Source: Azophilus sp965215035
GTDB lineage: Bacteria; Pseudomonadota; Gammaproteobacteria; Pseudomonadales; Azotimanducaceae
Length of the DNA stretch: 64,000 nt
Assembly (NCBI GenBank): GCA_965215035.1
Contig: OZ244040.1
Location: forward strand, 1,860,001-1,924,000
Direction of reading: 5' to 3'
Within the stretch, counting starts at the first letter, position 1. Each line of letters starts with the position of its first letter. The position numbers and the translations under genes are program-made. Below, one piece after another: positions 45,411 through 53,129 of this stretch. A model generated the notes under the pieces. The model was not told the origin of the DNA and made no database searches. It worked only from the letters and a program-made list of their open reading frames with translations.

Positions 45411-46729
45411 AGCTGTCTGGATGGCTGGGGAAATCCGATCCGTTGAGGCCTTCGTCCGTCCCGTCGCTGGACAGGGTCTCGGCGGCGTGCAGGCGCGTGC
45501 ACAATCGGTGGCCGGATGTGATGCCGGCACCCCAAGGAGACCGGGAATCGATCGTTCGGGAGATGCTTCGGCGAGTTCAGCGGGACGACTGGGAGGCAGC
45601 TACGCTCGCGTCTGTGAGCCGTGCGGGGCGTGTCGCGTTCGAGGCGGGATTCAGGGAGCGACGCGATCTGCGGCGGTTGCGCGACTTCTACGTGCGGGAA
45701 GCCAAAGCCTCGACGAGTCGGGCGTTTCTCGGTGCACTGATGTCCATATATCTCGCTTCCTACGAACCCGGCGGGCGCCACACGAGGGACCTCGCGGCGG
45801 CACTCGACGGCTCGCGTGAGCGGCTCGGGAGAAGGTGGTCCGGGTTGCTAGAGAATGTGCAATTTCTACTCGACTCCCGGAATGCGGCCCGACTGCTGGG
45901 GGCAGAGATGCGCGACATGACCGAGCCCTGGTCCGGGCTTGTGAAGCTGGGATTCCATGACCCGCATGCTTCGGGGCTGCTGTACCACGCACACCTCGCC
46001 TACATCGATGCCATGAGACCGACATTGAGGACGGAATCCGGTGTGCGTCGGATGCTCGGATGGCTTGCGCCGACCGGGAGGCAGGAGAGAGTGGCCGGGG
46101 GGAAGGAGGCGATCGAGGCGCTTCTGAGTCCGTGGAAATCGAGAGAGCCAATAGGCGGAATCCGAGATCAACTGATCGAAGGTCTTGTGGCGTCGTACGG
46201 GGATCCGCGAGTGCGACGCGGCGGAGTATGGCCGCAAGTCCACAGCGACTGTCGCGACGTTCTGTTGAGGTGGCTGACCGGAGCGAACATCCAGTTCTTC
46301 CTCGACGTGGTCTCGGAGGTGGAGACAAGCCACATGTGGCAACCCCGACGAGAGTTCTGGTGGGATCTGTACGAGCGGGGACAAATCGACGCTGCTTGGG
46401 TGGCGTTCAGTCCGAACGCGGCGCAGACGGCGCGGCGGTTGGCCGAGGGCGTGGAGAAACCCGGCCATCTCGCCTACGGGGAGCAAACGGCCGGCGGTTC
46501 GCGACGGCACACCTCGCTGCTGATCCTAAAGATCGGCGATTGCATAGTCGTCGAGGGATCACATAGCTACAAGGTTCACGTGTTTAGGGACAGCGACCGG
46601 CGAGCGCCTCGTCTTTTCGAGAAGCAATACGATTGCGAGCGCATTCGCCTTGCGCCGGGACACCGTGAACAGGCACATCACTTGGGTTGGCAGGAGCGTG
46701 TCCGTGCATTGATCGGCTACTGGTCGTGA
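45407..46729 (+). CDS. zorC: ZorC, EH-signature-domain protein of type I Zorya
   Basis: 440 residues. The C-terminal EH signature is visible: LLILKIGDCIVVEGSHSYKV with conserved Glu and His, then LFEKQYDC. The rest is mostly helical, with Arg-rich stretches near the N-terminus and around RRDLRRLRDFYVREAKAS. No signal peptide or membrane segment. In type I Zorya, ZorC is a cytoplasmic DNA-binding effector needed with ZorD for phage DNA degradation. It sits exactly between zorB (4-bp overlap) and zorD (17-bp gap), which fixes the identity although the sequence itself is variable. Confidence 0.88.
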   Translation: MKLSGWLGKSDPLRPSSVPSLDRVSAACRRVHNRWPDVMPAPQGDRESIVREMLRRVQRDDWEAATLASVSRAGRVAFEAGFRERRDLRRLRDFYVREAKASTSRAFLGALMSIYLASYEPGGRHTRDLAAALDGSRERLGRRWSGLLENVQFLLDSRNAARLLGAEMRDMTEPWSGLVKLGFHDPHASGLLYHAHLAYIDAMRPTLRTESGVRRMLGWLAPTGRQERVAGGKEAIEALLSPWKSREPIGGIRDQLIEGLVASYGDPRVRRGGVWPQVHSDCRDVLLRWLTGANIQFFLDVVSEVETSHMWQPRREFWWDLYERGQIDAAWVAFSPNAAQTARRLAEGVEKPGHLAYGEQTAGGSRRHTSLLILKIGDCIVVEGSHSYKVHVFRDSDRRAPRLFEKQYDCERIRLAPGHREQAHHLGWQERVRALIGYWS

Positions 46730-46746
46730 CAGGCATGTAATCGACG

Positions 46747-49700
46747 ATGTCCTTCGATTTTGAATACGACAGCGAATGGGTGACGGTTCGGCCGCGGCAG
46801 AGGAATCGCCTCCGGCGACTGCTGGCACAGCGGAGAGGCACCAGTGTCGACTCCGTGGCGGAAGCTGACCGGGAGGTCGCGTTCGCTCTCGCCGAGGTCA
46901 GGATGCTCAGCGAAGGGGAACCCCGTGCCGCACAAATCGGGGACGACGCCGTGCGAATGCGGCACAGGGTTGCCGCCACACTGGATGGGAGGTCAGCGGG
47001 AGCGTTGGGGCTGCCTCCGGTGGCGGACCTGACTTTCAAGACGGACGTGGAGGGAGCGTTGGGAACGCCGTCGTTCCAGCTTCGTCACTGGTGGTTGAAG
47101 TTCGGTCGCGTGCAGAAGCCAAGACGCGTGGGTGCGATTCTTGAGACCGACGATGGAAACCGGCGTCTTCCACTGTGGTTGTTGGACGCCGTCGAGGTGT
47201 CGGAGCGATTCGAGCCGGGCACGGATCTCGCCGAGCACTGGGAGGCGCTCGCGCGGTTCAGACGGGCGCTGGATCCGGGAGTGCAGATGCCGACCGACAT
47301 CGATGCCGCCAGGGTTTCGATGACGGACTTCCTGCAAAGGTTGGAGGTGAGGCTGGTCGACAGCTTCGGGATCGCACCGAAGACTGACTCGGAAGGATGT
47401 CTGGACTTCGATCCCGTGCCCTTTTCCGGACGGAGCCTTGAGGGCATCGCGGAGGACGAAGTAGCCGAGGCGCACAGCGAACTTCGCGGCGAAGCGATGC
47501 GGAGGTTTCAGGAGCGGGTAAGGACACGTGGGGCGTTGCCCGCGTATCGAGTAGGGGACGGGAGTTTTCTAGTCGTTGATCGCAGCGCACAGACCGCCTT
47601 GGAAGTGATGAGCAGGAAGCAGCACGCGAGGCCAGCGGAGCGAGAAGCGTTCGTGCGGAATCCGCGGGCCGCGATCGCGACGGCGGTGGCGGAAAGACTG
47701 CGCGAGAACGGCGAACTGGACGGACTGAACCCAGAGGGGGAGGAGGAAGCCATCGAGGCAAAGGCAGGACCTGCCTTTGTCGAAACGGTGGAGTATTCGG
47801 GAAGGGTGATCGGTACGAAGGTCTACGAGAATCCGGAATTGGACATGCCGGGTCGGCTGCACACGACATGGCTGCCGGAGGGCTTCGGGGCGGCGGCCGA
47901 AGCATTGCAGGGCATGGATTATCAGGCACTTGACCGGTTGGCGGAGGAAATCCGCACAGCGGTGGCCGAAGGGCGGGAAACGGTCGTGGTTGAGGGCGTG
48001 GAGTTTCCCGCTGACGCGGCGAGCTTGGCGGGCATCGAGGCCCTGAAGCGGACCCGCAAGGAAGGCGACTTGGAGCTTGGGGAGAGCGGGAAGGAAGAGC
48101 AGCTCGACGCCAGCAGAGGTCCGGTCATCCTCGACACGAAGCAGAACTTCTCGGACCTGGAATGGCAACCGGAGCTTGCACCACGGGATGGGCAGCTAGC
48201 CGAGGGCGTGCCGGTCGGCGTGGTCAGCGCTTTGAAGGAATATCAGCGTGAGGGTCTGAATTGGCAGAAGGAGTGTTGGTCGGTTGGGTTGCCTGGCGCG
48301 CTCAACGCCGACGAACAAGGGCTGGGCAAGACGTTGCAGACTATCGCGTTCCTGCGCGCGGTGCAGGACCGACAAGCCGAAGCCCGGGCTTCAACCAGCA
48401 TCCCAGTGCTCGTTGTAGCGCCTACCTCCCTGCTGCCGACATGGGAGGCGGAGGTCGCACGGCACACGGACCCACACGGCCTTGGGCATGTGATTCGTTT
48501 GTACGGAAGCGGTCTCGGTGGCTACAAGGCAAGCGGCGTCGAGGGGGTAGACACCGAGTCCGGCGAAGCGAAGCTGGACCTGGGCATGCTGGAGGAAGCG
48601 ATAGCGGAGGGACGGGGGCACCGTTTCTGGATGCTCACGACGTACACGACGCTGACCAACTATCACCACTCGCTCGGGCGGATACCGTTCGCGGTCGCGG
48701 TTTTCGACGAGATCCAGGCGCTCAAAAACCCCGCGTCGCTGAGGTCGTTTGCAGCGCGCGCAATCCGAGGAGACTTCCGTATTGGATTGACCGGGACGCC
48801 CATCGAGAACCGGACATCCGATCTTTGGGCGGTCATGGACCAACTCGTGCCTGGAGCACTCGGAACGCTGGAGGAGTTCAACGACGAGTACTCGGAGCCC
48901 GACGAGGAAAAAATGTCGGAACTGCATGGACGGGTGTTCCTGCCCGTCCAAGGTCGGCCGCGACTCGCGATGCGACGGACCAAGGCCGAGGTTGCAGCGC
49001 AGTTGCCGCGGAAGTCACGCAGGCTGCACCCGCGATTGATGCCACAAAGCCAAGTCGCAGCCTATGACGCCGCGAGACTAAAGGTGACCAAGGGGCGGGG
49101 CGGACTGAAGGCGCTCCATCACATCCGGTCCGTTTCAGTTCATCCCGACCTGGCGTTGCGACGTGGCGGGAGCGACTTCGTCAGTGACTCCGCGAGGATC
49201 GATGCCACTTTCGATGTGATTCGGGACGTGCGGGAGCGTGGCGAGCGCGCGCTCGTATTCATCGAGCACCGGCTTGTGCAGTATCAGTTCGTGGAGGTTG
49301 CACGTCGCGAGTTCGGTCTGTCGCGGATCGACATCATCAACGGCAGCACCCCGATCAAGCAACGGCAGGTGATCGTGGAGCGATTTCAGCGGCATCTGGA
49401 CGAGGATGGAGGATTCGACTTGCTCGTGCTGGGGACGCGGGCGGCGGGAACAGGCTTGACGCTGACAGCGGCTACTCATGTGATCCACGTGTCTCGGTGG
49501 TGGAATCCCGCGGTAGAGGAACAGTGCAACGACCGGGTGCACCGAATCGGACAGGATCGGGCGGTGACGGTCCATGTCCCGATGGCTGTGCATCCAGCGT
49601 ACTGCGAGGACTCTTTCGACTGTCTATTACATAGTTTAATGAACCGCAAACGAAAGCTCGCCGATTCGGCTCTGTGGCCTATGGGCGACACGGAGTCCGA

Positions 49701-49857
49701 TTTGGTGGGGCTGCAGGAAGGCATGGTCAGGGAGCGCGGTGCGGGAGGTGATGTATCAGGCACTAGCCCTGTCGCGGTGGCGTTGCTGGCCATGTTCGCG
49801 CGGGACGGGAAGCCGGCGCCGGTGTTCGAGGCGGATGGGTCGGTGGAGTACGAGTGA
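46747..49857 (+). CDS. zorD: ZorD, SNF2-type helicase/nuclease effector of type I Zorya
   Basis: 1036 residues. The N-terminal ~480 residues are a family-specific region. The SNF2 motor follows: Walker A NADEQGLGKTLQTIAF (Lys ~528), Walker B FDEIQ (about residues 653-657), GLTGTPIENRTSDLW, and the second RecA-like lobe with LVLGTRAAGTGLTLT and NDRVHRIGQDRAV. In type I Zorya, ZorD is an ATP-dependent nuclease/helicase that acts on invading DNA after the ZorAB motor is triggered. The start is an ATG 17 bp after zorC. The C-terminus (about 60 residues after NRKRKLADSALWPM) has no recognised motif. It is the last Zorya gene. Confidence 0.95.
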   Translation: MSFDFEYDSEWVTVRPRQRNRLRRLLAQRRGTSVDSVAEADREVAFALAEVRMLSEGEPRAAQIGDDAVRMRHRVAATLDGRSAGALGLPPVADLTFKTDVEGALGTPSFQLRHWWLKFGRVQKPRRVGAILETDDGNRRLPLWLLDAVEVSERFEPGTDLAEHWEALARFRRALDPGVQMPTDIDAARVSMTDFLQRLEVRLVDSFGIAPKTDSEGCLDFDPVPFSGRSLEGIAEDEVAEAHSELRGEAMRRFQERVRTRGALPAYRVGDGSFLVVDRSAQTALEVMSRKQHARPAEREAFVRNPRAAIATAVAERLRENGELDGLNPEGEEEAIEAKAGPAFVETVEYSGRVIGTKVYENPELDMPGRLHTTWLPEGFGAAAEALQGMDYQALDRLAEEIRTAVAEGRETVVVEGVEFPADAASLAGIEALKRTRKEGDLELGESGKEEQLDASRGPVILDTKQNFSDLEWQPELAPRDGQLAEGVPVGVVSALKEYQREGLNWQKECWSVGLPGALNADEQGLGKTLQTIAFLRAVQDRQAEARASTSIPVLVVAPTSLLPTWEAEVARHTDPHGLGHVIRLYGSGLGGYKASGVEGVDTESGEAKLDLGMLEEAIAEGRGHRFWMLTTYTTLTNYHHSLGRIPFAVAVFDEIQALKNPASLRSFAARAIRGDFRIGLTGTPIENRTSDLWAVMDQLVPGALGTLEEFNDEYSEPDEEKMSELHGRVFLPVQGRPRLAMRRTKAEVAAQLPRKSRRLHPRLMPQSQVAAYDAARLKVTKGRGGLKALHHIRSVSVHPDLALRRGGSDFVSDSARIDATFDVIRDVRERGERALVFIEHRLVQYQFVEVARREFGLSRIDIINGSTPIKQRQVIVERFQRHLDEDGGFDLLVLGTRAAGTGLTLTAATHVIHVSRWWNPAVEEQCNDRVHRIGQDRAVTVHVPMAVHPAYCEDSFDCLLHSLMNRKRKLADSALWPMGDTESDLVGLQEGMVRERGAGGDVSGTSPVAVALLAMFARDGKPAPVFEADGSVEYE

Positions 49858-50425
49858 ATCGGAGCGGTTCAGCGGCGGTTGGCGGCCACTCGCGGCGGCG
49901 CTGGGTGTAGCAAGGCTGCGGCCTCGCGGCTCTGGAAAGAACTGTCGAAGAGAGCCGAAGGTTGTGTGCGTCAAGTTGTGCAAAAAGGTTTGGTCGGGTG
50001 TGCGCGTGATCATGCGGCTTTCCGGAGTGCTTCCTTCTTCAGTCCCCTGAGGTAGTCCATGTTCAGATAGCGGTTGGCCTCGAGCCGGTTCTCATCGTCT
50101 TCTAGAAGGGCTTTCAGTTCTACGATTGCGGACTTACGATTAGCGGTGGTGGTCGTTGCTGTGTGCCTCTGATGGTGTGGTGACTGGATGAAGCACACCA
50201 TGACCACCAACTTTTTGCACATAAATCGGCACACCACTGCCCCGGCAGTACGGGACGACGCTGGCGGTGTCGCTGGTGCGGTAGGGTGTCGCTGGTGCCC
50301 TAACAAGGGCAAGTGCCCCCGATTGGGCAATCGCGGCACCCCTTTCCACACTGGGATACAATCTACTTTTGGCCACTTTCGCGGCACACAGTACGAATCC
50401 TTTGCGGGAGAGACCGAAAGCCACC
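49858..50425. other. Gap between Zorya and the nucleotidyltransferase module, with a coding-like tail on minus
   Basis: 568 bp without a complete gene. On the minus strand at about 50145-50010 a frame reads KSAIVELKALLEDDENRLEA then RYLNMDYLRGLKKEALRKAA and stops at 50010; it looks like the C-terminal 40 residues of a helical protein whose 5' part is missing. I could not identify it. The remaining 280 bp, before the nucleotidyltransferase start, is lower in G+C than the flanks and probably holds its promoter. Confidence 0.4.
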
Positions 50426-51190
50426 ATGGCGCAAAGAATGTTGCCTGCCGGACCGGATGAGATATTCCGGGCGGCGGAACCGGTACTCACCCGTTTTTTC
50501 GGGGAGGGGGCCTATTTCCTGGGCGGAGGGACCGCCCTGGCCGCAGTCTGGCAACATCGGCACAGCACGGACGTTGACCTATTTATGGACGCATCGGCTT
50601 TCCATGCCGTGGTAATGGACGATGGCCGAAAGCGAGCCCTCGAAGGCGCCTTGAATCGCGCTGTTCGGCCCGACTTCCTGGAAATACGCCAAGGGGGCCT
50701 ACTGAAAGTCCTGCGCGGCGACGGAGAGCTGGGGCTTTATGTTCCGCCCAGCCCGATCAAGGCACTGCCCCCTGTCAATTGGGTGCATGGAACGCCGGTG
50801 CCCCTGGAGCACCCCGCCACCGTCTTGGCGCGAAAAGTCCACCGACGGATGATCGAACAGAACGACTTGCTGCTGCGTGATTTGTACGATCTTGCCGCGG
50901 CGTCGGAACTCGCGCCCGATGACCTGCAAACCGTCCTGGATTCCGTCTCGGAAGAAGATCGCTTGTCTCTGTGCGACAATCTGGCGAGCCTTCCGACGGA
51001 CTTGATGTCGTCACCACACCTTGGGAGGGCGCTGATCAACGCCGTCTTGCCCGCCCATCTGGCGGAGAACCCCGCGCTGTGCGTTGATATTGTGCGGCGG
51101 GTGCTGGATTGCGGCAGCGGACGCAACCAGCAGCTAGCGCCCTCTGATACATCCGATGCTGCCCGTGACGAAGGCCAGGCCCCCGGATGA
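50426..51190 (+). CDS. AbiEii/MenT-like nucleotidyltransferase (candidate toxin)
   Basis: 254 residues from the ATG at 50426 (a TTG at 50369 would add 19). The nucleotidyltransferase box is FLGGGTALAAVWQHRHSTDV followed by DLF, giving the G-G-T-A-L-A and the two catalytic acids (Asp49, Asp51) of the DUF1814/AbiEii superfamily. Further down, ARKVHRRMIEQNDLLLRDLYDLAAA is the second conserved block (K-x-HRR ... RDLYDL). AbiEii-type proteins are toxins in type IV or similar toxin-antitoxin and abortive-infection systems that modify tRNA by nucleotide addition. Here the toxin-like gene comes first and the next gene overlaps by 4 bp, the reverse of AbiEi-AbiEii. There is no AbiEi-like gene beside it. 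Confidence 0.82.
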   Translation: MAQRMLPAGPDEIFRAAEPVLTRFFGEGAYFLGGGTALAAVWQHRHSTDVDLFMDASAFHAVVMDDGRKRALEGALNRAVRPDFLEIRQGGLLKVLRGDGELGLYVPPSPIKALPPVNWVHGTPVPLEHPATVLARKVHRRMIEQNDLLLRDLYDLAAASELAPDDLQTVLDSVSEEDRLSLCDNLASLPTDLMSSPHLGRALINAVLPAHLAENPALCVDIVRRVLDCGSGRNQQLAPSDTSDAARDEGQAPG

Positions 51191-51846
51191 CGGTTGATCT
51201 GGAAGCTGTCAGAAGGGCTTATCTGGAGGGTCCGCCGCCGCCCGGATTCCACGGCATTCCTTCACGCGAGCAGCGCATCGCGGAAAGCGAGCGAGCGCTC
51301 GTGCGTTATTGCGTGGAGGCGGGCCGCGACCCGGAGAAGGAAGGACTCGGGATTCACGGGTCGCTGATTGGCGGTTCCGACAAACCGACACGCGTGCACA
51401 GCAACAGTTCGCGGCCTTTTGAAAACTTCTGCCGTCCTGTACTAGCACCGGTCACCTGGTTCTTGCACGCGGGCGGTTGTCGCACCAGCGGGCGCCAGGA
51501 TGACGGCCACTTGCGGCTACGCCATGCCATTGCCTCCTACATGGCCGGTGTGCCAAGGGAAAGCCGTCCTTCCGGCGCGGAACTGCACAGTGCGTTCCTG
51601 AAAGAGTTTCCCGGGGAACTGGAGCGTTTCTGGCTGCATTCGATTCTTTCGTGCGCCAGCATTCGGGAATTGAGGAATATTCTGTACTTCGAGGGGCTGC
51701 CGCTATATGCCCTGGTCCGCGCCGCGCATGTCAGCGGGGCAATCAGCCACCATCTCTGCGACTGGCTCAACCAGTTCGCCCAACGCCCCCAGGAAGAACA
51801 GCGGCCAACCCCTGGCGAACCCAGGGCATCTGAACCGCAGCCGTAA
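51187..51846 (+). CDS. Unknown protein coupled to the AbiEii-like gene (candidate antitoxin or partner)
   Basis: 219 residues, starting at the ATG that overlaps the nucleotidyltransferase stop (ATGA). I do not recognise a domain. Visible traits are a charged N-terminus (VDLEAVRRAYLEGPPPPGFH), a GLGIHGSLIGGSDKPTRVHS segment, a Cys-containing middle (FLHAGGCRTSGRQDD), several helices (HAIASYMAGVP, LERFWLHSILSCASIRELRN) and a low-complexity proline/glutamate tail (RPQEEQRPTPGEPRASEPQP). No HTH or membrane segment is obvious. Its coupling and size suit an antitoxin, but nothing in the sequence proves it. Confidence 0.6.
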   Translation: MTVDLEAVRRAYLEGPPPPGFHGIPSREQRIAESERALVRYCVEAGRDPEKEGLGIHGSLIGGSDKPTRVHSNSSRPFENFCRPVLAPVTWFLHAGGCRTSGRQDDGHLRLRHAIASYMAGVPRESRPSGAELHSAFLKEFPGELERFWLHSILSCASIRELRNILYFEGLPLYALVRAAHVSGAISHHLCDWLNQFAQRPQEEQRPTPGEPRASEPQP

Positions 51847-52045
51847 CCATCCAAAGGCTGTCCATGCTGGCGAATCACTGGATCGGCTCGCGGATGTTTC
51901 CCCGCGGGTCAAGGTGTCAAGGAGAACTTGGCTCGCGTTTGCGGGACTTGCGGCACTGTAATCAGCGTTGTTTGAACGCCGACACCGGAACGGAATTCCG
52001 GCTAGGCGCTCGGCCGCGGCGGGCGGAAGCGGAACCTCGTCGGGA

Positions 52046-52134
52046 GCCCTCAGCCGGGGAGCGCGAGGGGGCACCCCTCGCAGGAAACAGCCCTCAGCCG
52101 GGGAGCGCGAGGGGATACCCCTCGCAAGAAAACA
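52046..52134. repeat. Two tandem 44/45-bp hairpin-forming units
   Basis: Two adjacent copies of a unit beginning GCCCTCAGCCGGGGAGCGC. Each contains a perfect 8-bp stem GCGAGGGG/CCCCTCGC with a 3-base loop (52063-52081 with loop GCA, and 52107-52125 with loop ATA). The stems are identical and only the loops and the 3' tails differ. The rest of the 521-bp gap 51847-52367 has no recognisable gene. The structure resembles REP-type or island-associated repeats; two copies are too few for a CRISPR array. Confidence 0.75.
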
Positions 52135-52367
52135 GCGAAACCGTCTGTGGTACGGTTTGATCCGCATTGACTCAATGTTCGTGGATCGTTACCTTTCAGT
52201 GGGTTTGTCGTTCACTAAAGGCTACCCGATCCGGTGCCGGGGCGGCGGCGGCTTCCCGGCCCCGGTGCCGCTCTCGCAGTCACCGCCGGGCGTGTGCCAA
52301 ATGTGTGTGAGCTAGAACACCCCCTTGGTGGGTTTTCCGGGCCAAACTCGGAATAGAACTGGACTGG

Positions 52368-53081
52368 ATGATGGAAGCTACGAAATCGCCTCGCCGCTCT
52401 GAAGGCGTCGAACGCCTAAGGTCTCGCCAGGTTACATGGACCGTAGCGATATTGATTGCGTTGGCGCTGGGGTTTTATTTTGCTAATGGGTGGGATTTCG
52501 ATGAACCTGCTGACGATACCGTCGACTCGATGGAGGCGGTCCCTGAGCACCGAGATCATGAACTTGTCGAGCCTGAGAAAATTCCAACTAGGGATGACCG
52601 AAACGAATCGCTCGAACCGGCAAATCGGGGATGGGTGGCCGTGGATCCCGAAAGCGTCGACCCGAACCGGATCCCAAGTTACAAGGAAACCGTAATGGAC
52701 GCGGTCCTCGTGGCACTTGATGAGGACATGTGGGCATGGCAGGCCGGCGACGCGATCATGCTCACTGTGCCGCAAATCGGGGTGAGCTATGACACGGTCA
52801 TCGATCGCGTAGAAGTGGGGTTGGGGAACAACCGATCCTATGTCGGCCGGCTCATGGAAGGGGAACTCCCATATTCGTATCTCATCACAGTCGGGGACCG
52901 TAATGCGTTTGCGTATCTTGGTACGCCCGATGGATCCTACGAATTGGTGGGCAACACAGAATTGGCTTGGTTGATGCCCACCGCCAACATCGACCAGCAT
53001 GTCGATTACAGTAAACCGGATTTTTTCCTCGTCGAGCCACCCGACGAGTTCGTTCAACGTGACCCCGAAACCGGTCATTGA
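52368..53081 (+). CDS. Membrane-anchored protein paired with the downstream metalloprotease
   Basis: 237 residues. One membrane segment near residues 23-40 (TWTVAILIALALGFYFANG) follows a positive N-terminus, so the rest lies outside the cytoplasm. An acidic linker (residues ~44-85) leads to a C-terminal domain with NRSYVGRLMEGELPYSYLIT, GDRNAFAYLGTPDGSYEL and LVGNTELAWL. This stretch is like the N-terminal propeptide-like region found on bacterial reprolysin-type secreted metalloproteases (GxLEGD...V.LT..GTIRTPDG.Y). Here it is on a separate chain, 48 bp upstream of a metzincin gene. A role as inhibitor, chaperone or anchor is inferred only from that. Confidence 0.6.
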   Translation: MMEATKSPRRSEGVERLRSRQVTWTVAILIALALGFYFANGWDFDEPADDTVDSMEAVPEHRDHELVEPEKIPTRDDRNESLEPANRGWVAVDPESVDPNRIPSYKETVMDAVLVALDEDMWAWQAGDAIMLTVPQIGVSYDTVIDRVEVGLGNNRSYVGRLMEGELPYSYLITVGDRNAFAYLGTPDGSYELVGNTELAWLMPTANIDQHVDYSKPDFFLVEPPDEFVQRDPETGH

Positions 53082-53129
53082 CGTGGGGATAAACGGGACG
53101 ACCGTTTCCAGGCGATCCAAGGAATACGA

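Noticed and set aside
52046..52134. CRISPR array
   Set aside because: There are only two adjacent units with no spacers, and no cas gene is present.
51703..52167. A 154-residue minus-strand frame over the tandem hairpins
   Set aside because: It overlaps the end of the partner gene and repeated DNA, and has an Arg/Pro-rich composition without a known domain.
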